Shown: one piece after another, positions 25,861 through 35,481 of the stretch
Layout: every line of letters starts with the position of its first letter
Numbering within the stretch: position 1 is the stretch's first letter
Origin: JAMIFN01 sp035906235
GTDB taxonomy: Bacteria > Pseudomonadota > Gammaproteobacteria > Burkholderiales > Burkholderiaceae_C
DNA: 37,827 bases
Assembly (NCBI GenBank): GCA_035906235.1
Contig: JAMIFN010000089.1
Coordinates: forward strand, 1-37,827
Reading direction: 5' to 3'
The notes under the pieces: generated by a model
Database searches by the model: none
Told to the model about the DNA's origin: nothing
The model's input: the letters and a program-made list of their open reading frames with translations, nothing else
Translations under genes and position numbers: made by a program

Positions 25861-25879
25861 TTAGTGTGCTAAGTAAAAA

Positions 25880-26131
25880 TTACTTAGAAGCAGAAGCAAC
25901 AGCTTCAACAGCAGGAGCAACAGCTTCAACAGCAGAAGCAACAGCTTCAACAGCAGGAGCAACAGCAGAAGCGGCAGCTTCAGCAGGAGCAGCAACGGCT
26001 TCAGAAGCTACAGCAGCAACGGCTTCAGAAGCTACAGCAGCAGGAGCATCAACAGCGGCTTCGTCTTTTTTACCGCAAGCAGACAGGGCCAAAGCAGCAA
26101 CAACAGCAGCCAGAACGAGTGATTTTTGCAT
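25880..26131 (-). CDS. Small Ala-rich lipoprotein
   Basis: An 83-residue lipoprotein. MQKSLVLAAVVAALALSAC is a lipoprotein signal peptide with lipobox LSAC, so the mature protein begins at the lipidated Cys followed by GKKDE. The remainder is almost wholly Ala, Val, Glu, Pro and Ser (EAVAPAVEAVASAVEAV and similar), in tandem 7-residue units. The ATG at 26131 has AGAGGA upstream; the frame continues further up but without the signal-peptide layout. A strong terminator follows. No function is known; such sequences could form an extended or helical tether in the periplasm. Repeat number is likely to vary between strains. Confidence 0.85.
   Translation of the reverse strand: MQKSLVLAAVVAALALSACGKKDEAAVDAPAAVASEAVAAVASEAVAAPAEAAASAVAPAVEAVASAVEAVAPAVEAVASASK
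25895..25966 (-). repeat. 21-bp tandem repeat coding for heptapeptide units
   Basis: Three complete 21-bp units begin at 25895, 25916 and 25937, differing only in the last base (G, A, G), followed by a partial unit. On the coding strand they specify alternating VEAVA(P/S)A heptads near the C-terminus of the lipoprotein. As 21 is a multiple of 3, gain or loss of a unit keeps the frame. Confidence 0.85.
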
Positions 26132-26299
26132 TTTGATTCCTCTAGAGAATAGGATTAAACAGTAAACTTTTCCGGAAATATGTGCTGACTTCACCGTTTA
26201 CCAAAGCAAAGCAACACACCGTAAGCACACCGCAGATGCTGCGGCACTCTTTACTGAGTCGGGATTCTATAGGAATTTTCCTACTTTGTCAGATTTTTC

Positions 26300-28687
26300 T
26301 TACCTGAGTTGCGTATTTTGCACAGCATTACGCAAAGCCGCACTGGCAGCTGCATCTAAGGCGGAATCCAGCACAGGGCGACCAGACACCAGGCGCACTT
26401 TGCCCTCTGCCAAGACGCTCTCCAAACTGCCTTTGCTCATGGAGTGCGCGGTGCCCGACCCCGACACGAAAACAAACATGGTTTTGCGCGGACTTTGCCA
26501 AGTCAGTTGTGCCCGAACCCACTGCCCTTTGAGTTTGAGCTCTATCCAAGTACCGATTTGCAAACTCAAGGCTTCCAGCGGAGATACGCCTTCAACTACA
26601 GAATCCGTAGGTTCGGCTCTTTCTGCTGATTCAGTCAATGCAGCCGTTTCTGCTGCTGACTCTGCAACTTCAGACGCCGCCTTGGTCGCATCAGACGACT
26701 CGTTCACTAAACGACGCAAATTCTGATCCTCCTGCTCGAAATCAATGAAAGCACTTGCTGTGGCCGCATCCCCTTCGTCAACCTGAATAGCTTGATCCCA
26801 GCGCGAATCTCCAGGCGCGTAAAACCCCTGCGATGTCTCGGCATTACCACCGTTGAGATCGGCAAAAATACTCGCGCCCCCCTCTGATGGCGGCCTATAT
26901 AGCGCCTCTTGCTGACGAGGCGGGCGCCCTTCTAACGCCTGCTCATGCACATGCAACAAATCATCGAAAAAGACTAAGAGTCGCTCGCTCGGGTATTCAA
27001 TCGATCGCACCCCAAGACGCAACTTGGTTAACAGTCCGGGGATCATGGCCAACAGGCGCGGACGATCTTTTCGAGCGACCTTGGGCTGGGCACTCCAAAT
27101 CAAATCTCCCACCAACGCACGATAGCCTTTGCCATCCACGCCCCCCCCCCCGCCGCCGTCGATCACTGATTTGGCAATCACTTGGCTCCACACGCCAGTC
27201 AAGAAATCACGCACAGCCTCTGAGACTTTGACGCCGTTAAGCATTTCATGAATCTCAAGTGCTTGTTTTTGCGCCTCGGTATTGCGTTGCTCTGCCAGCA
27301 AGAGCGCGCGCGCGGCTGCCTCTTGCTGCGCACGCACCATGGCATCTGTTCGTTCCCATACAGCCAGCAGGTTATCCAGAGCTGCCTCAAAAACAACGCT
27401 CAGTGCAGCCATATCCTGTAGATGCTTGTGGCCTTGTATAACCTCTGTCACGGCATCCTGTATCGACTTAAAAAACCGCGCAAAACCCTCGTCTTGCTCA
27501 TGCGTAAAACCGACTGCACGATCCACAATCTGGCTCAAATACGCACGCGCTGGATGATCTTCATCGCCAAAAAAACGTCCGTCACTTTCCGCTAAATCAA
27601 TAAGGGCAGGCTCTAGCCCTTTAATCAAGATACGCACCTTGGGTAAAAGGCGTTCATCTTTAAGCAGGTTGTCGAGCATGACGCGAGTCACTTCTTCACC
27701 CAGCAATTTACCCATATTTTTGCCGTCTTTAAGGGCTTGCCTAGCTTCATCTTGTCTGCGCGCCAGCTCTTCAGGGTCTTCAATCGCCTGGAGATCTAAA
27801 CGCTCGACCATCGCCTCCATCATGTTGCCATCCTCAATTGCCTTGAGCGACAAAGGAACCGTATGCAAAAAACCCGATCCACGCTTGCCTAGCGAATCGC
27901 TAGGAAGCTGATCATTGCTTTCTCCAGTCAGCATCCGGCGCAGCTTGTCCAAGGTAAGCATAGTCTTGGCAACTGTCGAGCTGACGGTACCGGCAGCGGC
28001 AGCGCCCGCAGCTCCCGCATTGACACTCAACGTAGGGCCTGCTGGCTCAATGCCATGCATCAACAGCCAATCAATTACTTTGCGATAGAGCTTCTCCACC
28101 GCGACACCCAAGCGTCCAGCAGCTGGCGTAATCAATTGCCCGCGTACATCCTCGTCAGGTACATACTCTTTGAGCGCATCGCGCAATGCATGGATAAACA
28201 TCTCCGGACGCAAAGGGTTAATCTGTGATTGCACAGTAATCCAACCCAACAACCCGCTGATCAACGCATCGAGCTGGGGCAAGATCTTCTCCACCGAAAT
28301 GGCCATTTCTTGTTGCGCGCGCGCAATCTCGATGCTATCGTCTAGTTGATTATCCTCATCAAATAGCCGCAAATCTTGAAAACTGTTCACCGTGCGCACC
28401 TGCCCAGAAGTCCCTAAGCCAGCATACAAAAGTACCCGCAAGCGCTTAGAAAATTTCTCCGTCACAGCCTCGCGGTTGCTCACCAATAAGCCTATTGCCG
28501 CCAACAAGGCGGGGCTTTGTACGGTTTGGGTCGCGTTGGCACCCGCTGTGCGATCAGCAGCATTGGTTAAACCATCCAGTACGGCCGTCATCAAATGACC
28601 GCTTTGCGACAGCACAGCCTCTATACATGCCGCGATCGTAGGTTTGCTGCCGCCACTGGTTGCAGATGTTTTTTTTGTTGTAGCCAT
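26300..28687 (-). CDS. DUF1631 family protein
   Basis: A 795-residue, mostly helical cytoplasmic protein matching DUF1631. Recognisable stretches are LRPEMFIHALRDALKEYVPDEDVRGQLI, YRKVIDWLLMHGIEPAGPTL, RVLIKGLEPALIDLAESDGRFFGDEDHPARAYLSQIVDRAVGF and, near the C-terminus, a PilZ-like beta segment (GTWIELKLKGQWVRAQLTWQSPRKTMFVFVSGSG). The ATG at 28687 is chosen because the family begins there; the frame is open up to 28954 but with no domain content. An 11-G tract codes for part of Gly511-Gly516, and an acidic Ser/Ala/Glu-rich linker precedes the last domain. If the C-terminal part is PilZ-related it might sense cyclic-di-GMP, but the RxxxR motif is not seen. Function unknown. Confidence 0.85.
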   Translation of the reverse strand: MATTKKTSATSGGSKPTIAACIEAVLSQSGHLMTAVLDGLTNAADRTAGANATQTVQSPALLAAIGLLVSNREAVTEKFSKRLRVLLYAGLGTSGQVRTVNSFQDLRLFDEDNQLDDSIEIARAQQEMAISVEKILPQLDALISGLLGWITVQSQINPLRPEMFIHALRDALKEYVPDEDVRGQLITPAAGRLGVAVEKLYRKVIDWLLMHGIEPAGPTLSVNAGAAGAAAAGTVSSTVAKTMLTLDKLRRMLTGESNDQLPSDSLGKRGSGFLHTVPLSLKAIEDGNMMEAMVERLDLQAIEDPEELARRQDEARQALKDGKNMGKLLGEEVTRVMLDNLLKDERLLPKVRILIKGLEPALIDLAESDGRFFGDEDHPARAYLSQIVDRAVGFTHEQDEGFARFFKSIQDAVTEVIQGHKHLQDMAALSVVFEAALDNLLAVWERTDAMVRAQQEAAARALLLAEQRNTEAQKQALEIHEMLNGVKVSEAVRDFLTGVWSQVIAKSVIDGGGGGGVDGKGYRALVGDLIWSAQPKVARKDRPRLLAMIPGLLTKLRLGVRSIEYPSERLLVFFDDLLHVHEQALEGRPPRQQEALYRPPSEGGASIFADLNGGNAETSQGFYAPGDSRWDQAIQVDEGDAATASAFIDFEQEDQNLRRLVNESSDATKAASEVAESAAETAALTESAERAEPTDSVVEGVSPLEALSLQIGTWIELKLKGQWVRAQLTWQSPRKTMFVFVSGSGTAHSMSKGSLESVLAEGKVRLVSGRPVLDSALDAAASAALRNAVQNTQLR
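27141..27151 (-). repeat. Homopolymer tract of 11 G within the DUF1631 gene
   Basis: Eleven consecutive C on the + strand (G on the coding strand) cover codons 513-516, followed directly by GGC codons on the upstream side. Tracts of this length are prone to slippage. Gain of one G would move the frame to one ending at about 26997, removing roughly 230 C-terminal residues. Confidence 0.9.
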
Positions 28688-28736
28688 ATTTGCACAAATA
28701 ATTTTTCTGGTTTTGCACCGCGCAGCATCGACACCC

Positions 28737-28765
28737 CTGTAGCTCAATTTACAAAACTGTGTCAA
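28737..28765 (-). promoter_or_regulatory. Possible promoter of the DUF1631 gene
   Basis: TTGACA (28765-28760, minus strand) is followed after 17 bases by CTACAG, a weak -10. The leader would be about 45 bases. The -35 is a consensus match, the -10 is not. Confidence 0.3.
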
Positions 28766-28935
28766 AGCAGCTAAGCTGCCAGACTCCCCTGTATCGAATA
28801 CCACAACCAGATGAATCCTAGCATTTTGCCGCAAAGTCATTATCTCTGAGCGCCATATGAGGGCCATTCCCCACTGACTGTCGCAATTCCCCACTTCCCC
28901 AGCGCAAATAACGAACACACAAAGTAAGCCTACCC

Positions 28936-28965
28936 TTGACAAAATGCGCGCCAAGTCTTTTATCT
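28936..28965 (+). promoter_or_regulatory. Possible promoter of the odhA operon
   Basis: A consensus TTGACA (28936-28941) is followed after 17-18 bases by TTTATC/TTATCT, a weak -10. The resulting leader would be about 185 bases, long enough for control. The exact start cannot be fixed by eye. Confidence 0.4.
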
Positions 28966-29125
28966 AGCGAGCGCTAAAGGATCCCTTACACAACGGATTG
29001 GCAGATCCAGAAAAACCCTCGATAATCCCCCGTTCAGTTTTCTGGGGTTCAATCTCCATAAATTGTGATTCAGCAGTTGCCCCATGGTTCAGCCATACGG
29101 CAGCAGGTCTTTTCCACCAGCTAAT

Positions 29126-29142
29126 GCGCCCTAGAAGGGCGC
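29126..29142 (+). promoter_or_regulatory. GC-rich hairpin abutting the odhA ribosome binding site
   Basis: GCGCCC and GGGCGC form a perfect 6-bp stem with a TAGAA loop, and the ribosome site GGAGG (29143-29147) starts at the very next base. The hairpin could influence ribosome access to odhA mRNA or protect it from decay. Confidence 0.45.
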
Positions 29143-29156
29143 GGAGGTCGCGTTTT

Positions 29157-32018
29157 ATGTCATCCCTGTACCAAAATTACGGTAGCGCTAGTTATCTTTA
29201 TGGCGGCAACGCCCCCTACATCGAAGAGATGTACGAAAACTACCTACTCGACCCTACCAGCGTGCCAGACAACTGGCGCCAATATTTTGACGGGGTGCAA
29301 AACCTGCCCGATAGCCATGGCGGCCATGCCAAAGATGTAGCGCATCTTCCCGTGGTGAATGCCTTTGCTGAACGCGCCAAAGCCGGCGTAACCCAAGTCA
29401 TCGTGGCCAATGGTGACGACAATGAAATGGGCAAAAAACGCACGGCGGTACAGCAATTGGTGGCGGCTTACCGCAATGTTGGTGCGCACTGGGCTGACCT
29501 AGACCCCCTCAAGCGCACTGAACGCGAAAAAATCGCCGATCTCGACCCTGCTTTTTATGGCCTAACTGACGCTGATCTGGAAACGGTTTTCGATGTCAGC
29601 AACACCTATTTCGGCAAAGACCGCCTGAGCCTGCGCGATTTACTCAACGCCCTGCGCGAAACCTATTGCGGCAATATCGGTGCCGAGTTTATGTACGCCA
29701 CCAGCCAAGACGAAAAGCGCTGGTGGCAAAAACAGCTCGAATCGGTACGCGCCAACCCCAATCTTGGTACAGATGACAAGAAAAATGTTTTGACCCAGCT
29801 GACAGCAGCTGAGGGCTTAGAGCGCTATCTGCACACCAAATATGTGGGGCAAAAACGCTTTTCGCTCGAGGGTGGCGAAAGCTTTATTGTCTCCATGGAC
29901 GAGCTGATCCAACGCGCAGGCGCTGCCGGCGTGCAAGAGGTCGTGATCGGCATGGCGCACCGAGGGCGCCTGAATGTCTTGGTCAATATTTTGGGCAAAT
30001 TGCCCAAAGACCTGTTTGCTGAGTTTGACCACACCGCCCCCGAAGATCTGCCATCAGGCGATGTGAAATACCACCAAGGCTTTAGCTCTGATGTCACCAC
30101 CCCAGGCGGCCCCGTGCATTTAACTTTGGCGTTCAACCCCTCGCATCTAGAAATCGTCAATCCGGTTGTCGCAGGCTCCGTGCGCTCGCGCATGGATCGC
30201 CGAGGCGACAAAGAGGGCGATCAGGTGCTGCCCGTTCTTGTACACGGCGATGCCGCCTTCGCCGGCCAAGGCGTGATCATGGAGACCTTGGCACTCTCAC
30301 AAACCCGGGGCTACTACACCGGCGGGACGGTTCACCTCGTCATCAACAACCAAATTGGTTTCACCACCAGCGATCCGCGCGACACGCGCTCTACCCTGTA
30401 TTGCACCGATGTCGTCAAAATGATTGGCGCGCCTGTGCTGCATGTCAACGGTGACGACCCCGAGGCCGTAGTCCTGGCCACGCGCTTGGCTCTAGCCTAT
30501 CGACAAGAGTTCAATAAAGATGTGGTGCTCGACATTGTGTGCTTCCGCAAACTGGGGCACAACGAACAAGATACCCCAGCGCTGACCCAACCGCTGATGT
30601 ACAAAAAAATCGCCCAGCACCCAGGCACCCGCGCGCTTTATGCCCAAAAGCTAGCCGCACAAGGACTGGGGGAGACTTTAGGTGCAGACTTGGCGAAGGC
30701 TTACCGCACTGCGCTCGATGCGGGTAAGCATATGGACGAGATGACCATCTCTAACTACAAAAACAAATACGCCGTAGATTGGTCGCCCTATCTCAAGGCT
30801 ACCTGGAGCGACGCCTGCGACACCGCCCTGCCCATGAGCGAATGGAAACGCATCTCCGAGAGCATCACCACCATCCCCGATAGCGTCACGCCCCACGCCT
30901 TAGTGAAAAAAGTGTATGCCGATCGTGCGGCTATGGGTCGCGGCGAAATCCAAATCGACTGGGGCATGGGCGAGCACATGGCTTTCGCCTCATTGGTGGC
31001 CGCCGGTTTCCCCATCCGTCTGTCTGGTGAAGATTGCGGCCGTGGCACCTTTACCCACCGCCATGCGGTCATTCACGACCAAAGCCGCGAAAAATGGGAC
31101 GAAGGCATCTACACCCCTTTGCAAAATGTCTCAGACAAGCAAGCCACCTTCACCGTGATTGACTCACTGCTGTCTGAAGAAGCGGTTTTGGGCTTTGAAT
31201 ACGGCTACGCGTCTAATGACCCCGCCTCTTTGGTGATTTGGGAAGCGCAATTTGGCGACTTCGCCAACGGCGCGCAAGTCGTCATCGACCAATTTATTGC
31301 CAGCGGCGAAGTCAAATGGGGGCGCCTGAACGGCATCACCTTGATGCTGCCCCACGGCTACGAAGGCCAAGGCCCTGAGCACAGCTCAGCGCGCCTAGAG
31401 CGCTTTATGCAATTGGCCGCTGATACCAATATGCAAATCGTGCAGCCCACCACCGCCAGCCAAATCTTCCATGTGCTGCGCCGCCAAATGGTGCGCGATT
31501 TGCGCAAGCCCCTGATCATCATGACGCCCAAATCGCTGCTGCGCAATAAAAACGCCACCAGCCCCTTGAGCGAGTTCACCAAGGGGGGCTTCCAGCCCGT
31601 GATTCCTGAAAACAAGGATCTGAAAGCCGCTAGCGTCAAACGCATCGTCATCTGTTCTGGCAAGGTCTATTACGACTTGGTGGCCAAACGCGAAGAGCTG
31701 GGGCGTGACGACACCGCCATCGTGCGCGTCGAACAGCTCTACCCTTTTCCACACAAATCCTTTGCCGCCATCATCAAAAAATACCCCAACGCCACCGATT
31801 TGGTGTGGTGCCAAGACGAGCCGCAAAACCAAGGCGCTTGGTTCTTTGTGCAGCACTACATTCGCGAGAATATGTTGGAAGGCCAAAAACTGGGTTACGC
31901 CGGCCGCGCTGCCAGCGCCTCACCCGCCGTGGGCTACGCGCACCTGCACCAAGACCAGCAGAAAAACCTGCTGGAGGCCGCTTTTGCCAAGCTCAAAGGT
32001 ACGGTGCTGAGCAAATAA
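29157..32018 (+). CDS. odhA: 2-oxoglutarate dehydrogenase E1 component
   Basis: A 953-residue thiamine-diphosphate enzyme that decarboxylates 2-oxoglutarate and passes the succinyl group to OdhB. The short N-terminal helix that contacts E2 is present (YLYGGNAPYIEEMYENYLLDPTSVPDNWRQYFD), then VIGMAHRGRLNVLVNILGK, FNPSHLEIVNPVVAGSVRSRMDR and HGDAAFAGQGVIMETLALSQTRGY for cofactor and substrate binding, and LMLPHGYEGQGPEHSSARLERF in the C-terminal part. The ATG at 29157 is preferred over an upstream in-frame start at 28998 because it begins the conserved N-terminus and has GGAGG 9 bases before it. First gene of odhA-odhB-lpdA. Confidence 0.97.
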   Translation: MSSLYQNYGSASYLYGGNAPYIEEMYENYLLDPTSVPDNWRQYFDGVQNLPDSHGGHAKDVAHLPVVNAFAERAKAGVTQVIVANGDDNEMGKKRTAVQQLVAAYRNVGAHWADLDPLKRTEREKIADLDPAFYGLTDADLETVFDVSNTYFGKDRLSLRDLLNALRETYCGNIGAEFMYATSQDEKRWWQKQLESVRANPNLGTDDKKNVLTQLTAAEGLERYLHTKYVGQKRFSLEGGESFIVSMDELIQRAGAAGVQEVVIGMAHRGRLNVLVNILGKLPKDLFAEFDHTAPEDLPSGDVKYHQGFSSDVTTPGGPVHLTLAFNPSHLEIVNPVVAGSVRSRMDRRGDKEGDQVLPVLVHGDAAFAGQGVIMETLALSQTRGYYTGGTVHLVINNQIGFTTSDPRDTRSTLYCTDVVKMIGAPVLHVNGDDPEAVVLATRLALAYRQEFNKDVVLDIVCFRKLGHNEQDTPALTQPLMYKKIAQHPGTRALYAQKLAAQGLGETLGADLAKAYRTALDAGKHMDEMTISNYKNKYAVDWSPYLKATWSDACDTALPMSEWKRISESITTIPDSVTPHALVKKVYADRAAMGRGEIQIDWGMGEHMAFASLVAAGFPIRLSGEDCGRGTFTHRHAVIHDQSREKWDEGIYTPLQNVSDKQATFTVIDSLLSEEAVLGFEYGYASNDPASLVIWEAQFGDFANGAQVVIDQFIASGEVKWGRLNGITLMLPHGYEGQGPEHSSARLERFMQLAADTNMQIVQPTTASQIFHVLRRQMVRDLRKPLIIMTPKSLLRNKNATSPLSEFTKGGFQPVIPENKDLKAASVKRIVICSGKVYYDLVAKREELGRDDTAIVRVEQLYPFPHKSFAAIIKKYPNATDLVWCQDEPQNQGAWFFVQHYIRENMLEGQKLGYAGRAASASPAVGYAHLHQDQQKNLLEAAFAKLKGTVLSK

Positions 32019-32076
32019 GCCCAACACCTGCCGCCCCATCCATTTGCATCGTACAAAACCCTTTTAAGGAAATTTC

Positions 32077-33321
32077 ATGTCTCTCGTCGAAATCAAAGTC
32101 CCCCAATTGTCTGAATCCATCACCGAAGCCACCCTGCTGACCTGGAAAAAACAGCCTGGCCAAGCCGTGGAGATGGACGAAATCCTGATCGAAGTGGAAA
32201 CCGACAAAGTTGTGCTGGAAGTCCCCGCACCCGCAGCTGGCGTGCTGGCCGAAATCACGGCGGCTGACGGTGCCACCGTCACGGCTGAACAACTGATAGG
32301 CAAAATCGACACGGCGGGCAAAGCCACAGCGCCAGCCGCAGCTACCCCTGCAGCCGCAGCCGCACCCGTTGCTGCCAGCCCCGCAGCAGCAGCCCCCGCT
32401 AGCAACAGCAAAGCGGGCGTGGCCATGCCAGCTGCCGCCAAAATCATGGCCGACAACAACTTGGCCGCAGGCGCAGTTGCAGGCACAGGCAAAGATGGGC
32501 GCGTGACCAAAGGTGATATTTTGGGCGCTATCAGTTCAGGAGCTACTCAGGCAGGTTCTGCGGCTCAAACTGCTCAAAAGGCTGCCATTTCTGCACCTGC
32601 TGTGCAAATCCCTTTGGGCGATCGCCCCGAAGAGCGCGTGCCCATGAGCCGCCTGCGCGCGCGCATCGCCGAGCGCCTGCTGCAATCGCAGCAAACCAAT
32701 GCCATCCTCACCACCTTCAACGAAGTGAATATGGCGCCCGTCATGGACATGCGCAAAAAATTCCAAGACAAATTCGAAAAAGAACACGGCGTCAAACTCG
32801 GCTTCATGTCCTTCTTCGTCAAGGCCGCCGTGCACGCGCTGAAAAAATACCCTGTTTTGAACGCCAGCGTCGATGGCAACGACATCATCTACCACGGCTA
32901 TTTTGATATTGGTATCGCCGTCGGTTCGCCTCGCGGCCTGGTCGTGCCCATCATCCGCAATGCCGACCAAATGAGCTTTGCCGACATCGAGAAAAAGATT
33001 GCCGAGTTTGGCCAAAAAGCCAAAGACGGCAAACTGGGCCTAGACGACATGACGGGCGGCACCTTCTCCATCAGCAATGGCGGCGTCTTTGGCTCCATGA
33101 TGTCCACCCCCATCATCAACCCACCGCAATCGGCCATTTTGGGCGTACACGCCACCAAAGACCGCGCCGTGGTGGAAAACGGCCAAGTTGTGGTGCGTCC
33201 CATGAACTACCTAGCCATGAGCTACGACCACCGCATCATCGACGGCCGCGAAGCCGTGCTGGGCTTGGTCGCCATGAAAGAAGCGCTGGAAGACCCAGCG
33301 CGCCTGCTGTTTGATATTTAA
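32077..33321 (+). CDS. odhB: Dihydrolipoyl succinyltransferase E2 component
   Basis: A 414-residue E2 core protein of the 2-oxoglutarate dehydrogenase complex. The lipoyl domain (1-77) carries the lipoylated K44 in EVETDKVVLEVP. An Ala/Pro linker leads to the E3-binding domain (about 108-150, AMPAAAKIMADNNL through DGRVTKGDIL), then a second linker and the catalytic domain from about residue 185 (ERVPMSRLRARIAERLLQSQ) to SYDHRIIDGREAV, with the HxxxDG catalytic motif. The second linker (about 155-161) is encoded by a stretch resembling the dispersed 3'-end element. A Shine-Dalgarno site (AAGGAAA) precedes the ATG. It follows odhA by 58 bases; lpdA follows only after two small extra genes. Confidence 0.97.
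   Translation: MSLVEIKVPQLSESITEATLLTWKKQPGQAVEMDEILIEVETDKVVLEVPAPAAGVLAEITAADGATVTAEQLIGKIDTAGKATAPAAATPAAAAAPVAASPAAAAPASNSKAGVAMPAAAKIMADNNLAAGAVAGTGKDGRVTKGDILGAISSGATQAGSAAQTAQKAAISAPAVQIPLGDRPEERVPMSRLRARIAERLLQSQQTNAILTTFNEVNMAPVMDMRKKFQDKFEKEHGVKLGFMSFFVKAAVHALKKYPVLNASVDGNDIIYHGYFDIGIAVGSPRGLVVPIIRNADQMSFADIEKKIAEFGQKAKDGKLGLDDMTGGTFSISNGGVFGSMMSTPIINPPQSAILGVHATKDRAVVENGQVVVRPMNYLAMSYDHRIIDGREAVLGLVAMKEALEDPARLLFDI
32539..32559 (+). repeat. Element resembling the dispersed 3'-end repeat, inside odhB
   Basis: AGCTACTCAGGCAGGTTCT agrees with the consensus AGCTGCTCAGGCAGGTTTT at all but two positions. It lies in the flexible linker of OdhB and has the sense orientation of the gene. 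Being in coding sequence of a low-complexity linker, chance similarity is more likely here than for the other copies. Confidence 0.4.
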
Positions 33322-33329
33322 TTGGTTCT

Positions 33330-33740
33330 ATGAATATCGACTGGATCACAATCGTCGCAACCTTTGGTGCGGCGATTGCTGGGAGTTGGTTTGGTTCAAG
33401 GGCAACTCATGCACAGACCCGCGTGAATATCCAGCTCGAGCGTAATCGCTGGTTGCGCGAACGGTGCTTTGAATTTTTGGAAGTGACGGATGAATTTATC
33501 AATGTGTCATTCAGAAAGGATGCATTGGAGCTTCATCAGCGCGATCGCCTACACCGCAAACTCAATACATTAGCCACCATTGCACTACCCAACCAGCAAA
33601 ACGAAATTGGGAACAAAGTGCAAGAGGTAAGAAAGCTTCATGTTGGGCAGAAATGCTCCTTACAGTTTTCAGATGTGGAACAATTTTTTGGCGAGATTCA
33701 GAAGAGTGTTCGGGCAACAATCAAACAACTAGAAGGCTAA
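33330..33740 (+). CDS. Unrecognised membrane-anchored protein between odhB and lpdA
   Basis: A 136-residue protein I do not recognise. Residues 4-22 form one hydrophobic segment (DWITIVATFGAAIAGSWFGS); the rest is hydrophilic and probably helical (LERNRWLRERCFEFLEVTDEFI onward), so it may be anchored with its body in the cytoplasm. It begins 8 bases after the odhB stop. Base and codon use are clearly AT-richer than in odhB and lpdA, which suggests it was acquired. It splits two genes that are normally adjacent or nearly so in related bacteria. The stop codon is in TAAATACCTCT. The general plan resembles the many short anchored hypothetical proteins of accessory regions, but no family can be named. 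Confidence 0.7.
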   Translation: MNIDWITIVATFGAAIAGSWFGSRATHAQTRVNIQLERNRWLRERCFEFLEVTDEFINVSFRKDALELHQRDRLHRKLNTLATIALPNQQNEIGNKVQEVRKLHVGQKCSLQFSDVEQFFGEIQKSVRATIKQLEG

Positions 33741-33745
33741 ATACC

Positions 33746-33768
33746 TCTCAAACTTTGATGTCATCGTC
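33746..33768 (+). repeat. Partial copy of the lpdA start region
   Basis: TCTCAAA, TTTGATGT and TCGTC occur here in order with nearly the same spacing as at the first codons of lpdA (33985-34009): 20 of about 24 bases agree, with a one-base length difference. In a suitable frame it would read SNFDVIV, close to the LpdA start SQNFDVVV. It may be a scar of the event that inserted the small genes. Confidence 0.4.
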
Positions 33769-33979
33769 GCGAAAAAGCATGAATCCCAAAACTGTCAGCA
33801 CAAATACACAGCCACCAAGCAGCGCGCGCCCGCTGTCTCAGGCACAGTCACCCACCTTGCGCGGTGCTTTAACGGCGCTTGATCGTGCCTTTGCAGCCGC
33901 GCAGCGCATAGCCGCGCAAACCAACACATCCCTTATCGTTCAACAGAACGGCCAACTCGTTCATATGAAAGCGAAATAA
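33758..33979 (+). CDS. Unrecognised 73-residue protein before lpdA
   Basis: A small Ser/Gln/Ala-rich protein. The first half looks disordered (STNTQPPSSARPLSQAQS); the second half is an amphipathic helix (ALTALDRAFAAAQRIAAQ) ending in TNTSLIVQQNGQLVHMKAK. That ending resembles many short bacterial proteins that finish with a strand-like L-V-x-x-x-G-x-x-V pattern, but no function can be assigned. The start may instead be the ATG at 33779, since the first ATG lies in the lpdA-like partial copy; neither has a clear ribosome site. It ends 2 bases before the lpdA start and has GC-rich codons typical of the genome, unlike the gene before it. Confidence 0.55.
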   Translation: MSSSRKSMNPKTVSTNTQPPSSARPLSQAQSPTLRGALTALDRAFAAAQRIAAQTNTSLIVQQNGQLVHMKAK

Positions 33980-33981
33980 AC

Positions 33982-35406
<1,425 letters not shown>

Positions 35407-35430
35407 GCAAACGGTATTGTGCTTCGCAAC

Positions 35431-35459
35431 AAAAAACCGCTGTGAGACAGCGGTTTTTT
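35431..35459. terminator. Bidirectional terminator between lpdA and exbD
   Basis: A 12-bp perfect stem (AAAAAACCGCTG / CAGCGGTTTTTT) with a 5-base loop gives a T-run on either strand. It serves the convergent lpdA (+) and exbD (-) transcripts. Confidence 0.93.
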
Positions 35460-35481
35460 CTTGATTCAAATCGGCGATTCA

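Larger units (their letters stand above)
28688..29156. other. Divergent intergenic region between the DUF1631 gene and odhA
   Basis: This 469-base stretch is the longest without a gene. It holds candidate promoters for both sides (TTGACA at 28765-28760 on the minus strand and at 28936-28941 on the plus strand), a small inverted repeat TAGCGAGCGCTA at 28965-28976, and a GC hairpin just before the odhA ribosome site. Frames running through it in continuation of either gene show no domain content and are judged non-coding. Confidence 0.6.

Noticed and set aside
25895..25966. Regular 21-bp repeats considered as a CRISPR array
   Set aside because: The units are directly adjacent with no spacers and are translated in frame within a lipoprotein gene.
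25866..26165. A plus-strand frame rich in Ala/Thr/Ser opposite the lipoprotein gene
   Set aside because: It is the mirror of the tandem repeat; the minus strand has signal peptide, lipobox, ribosome site and terminator.
28688..28954. N-terminal extension of the DUF1631 protein by 89 codons
   Set aside because: No similarity to the family start, and it would occupy a region with promoter-like sequences; MATTKK at 28687 is the natural start.
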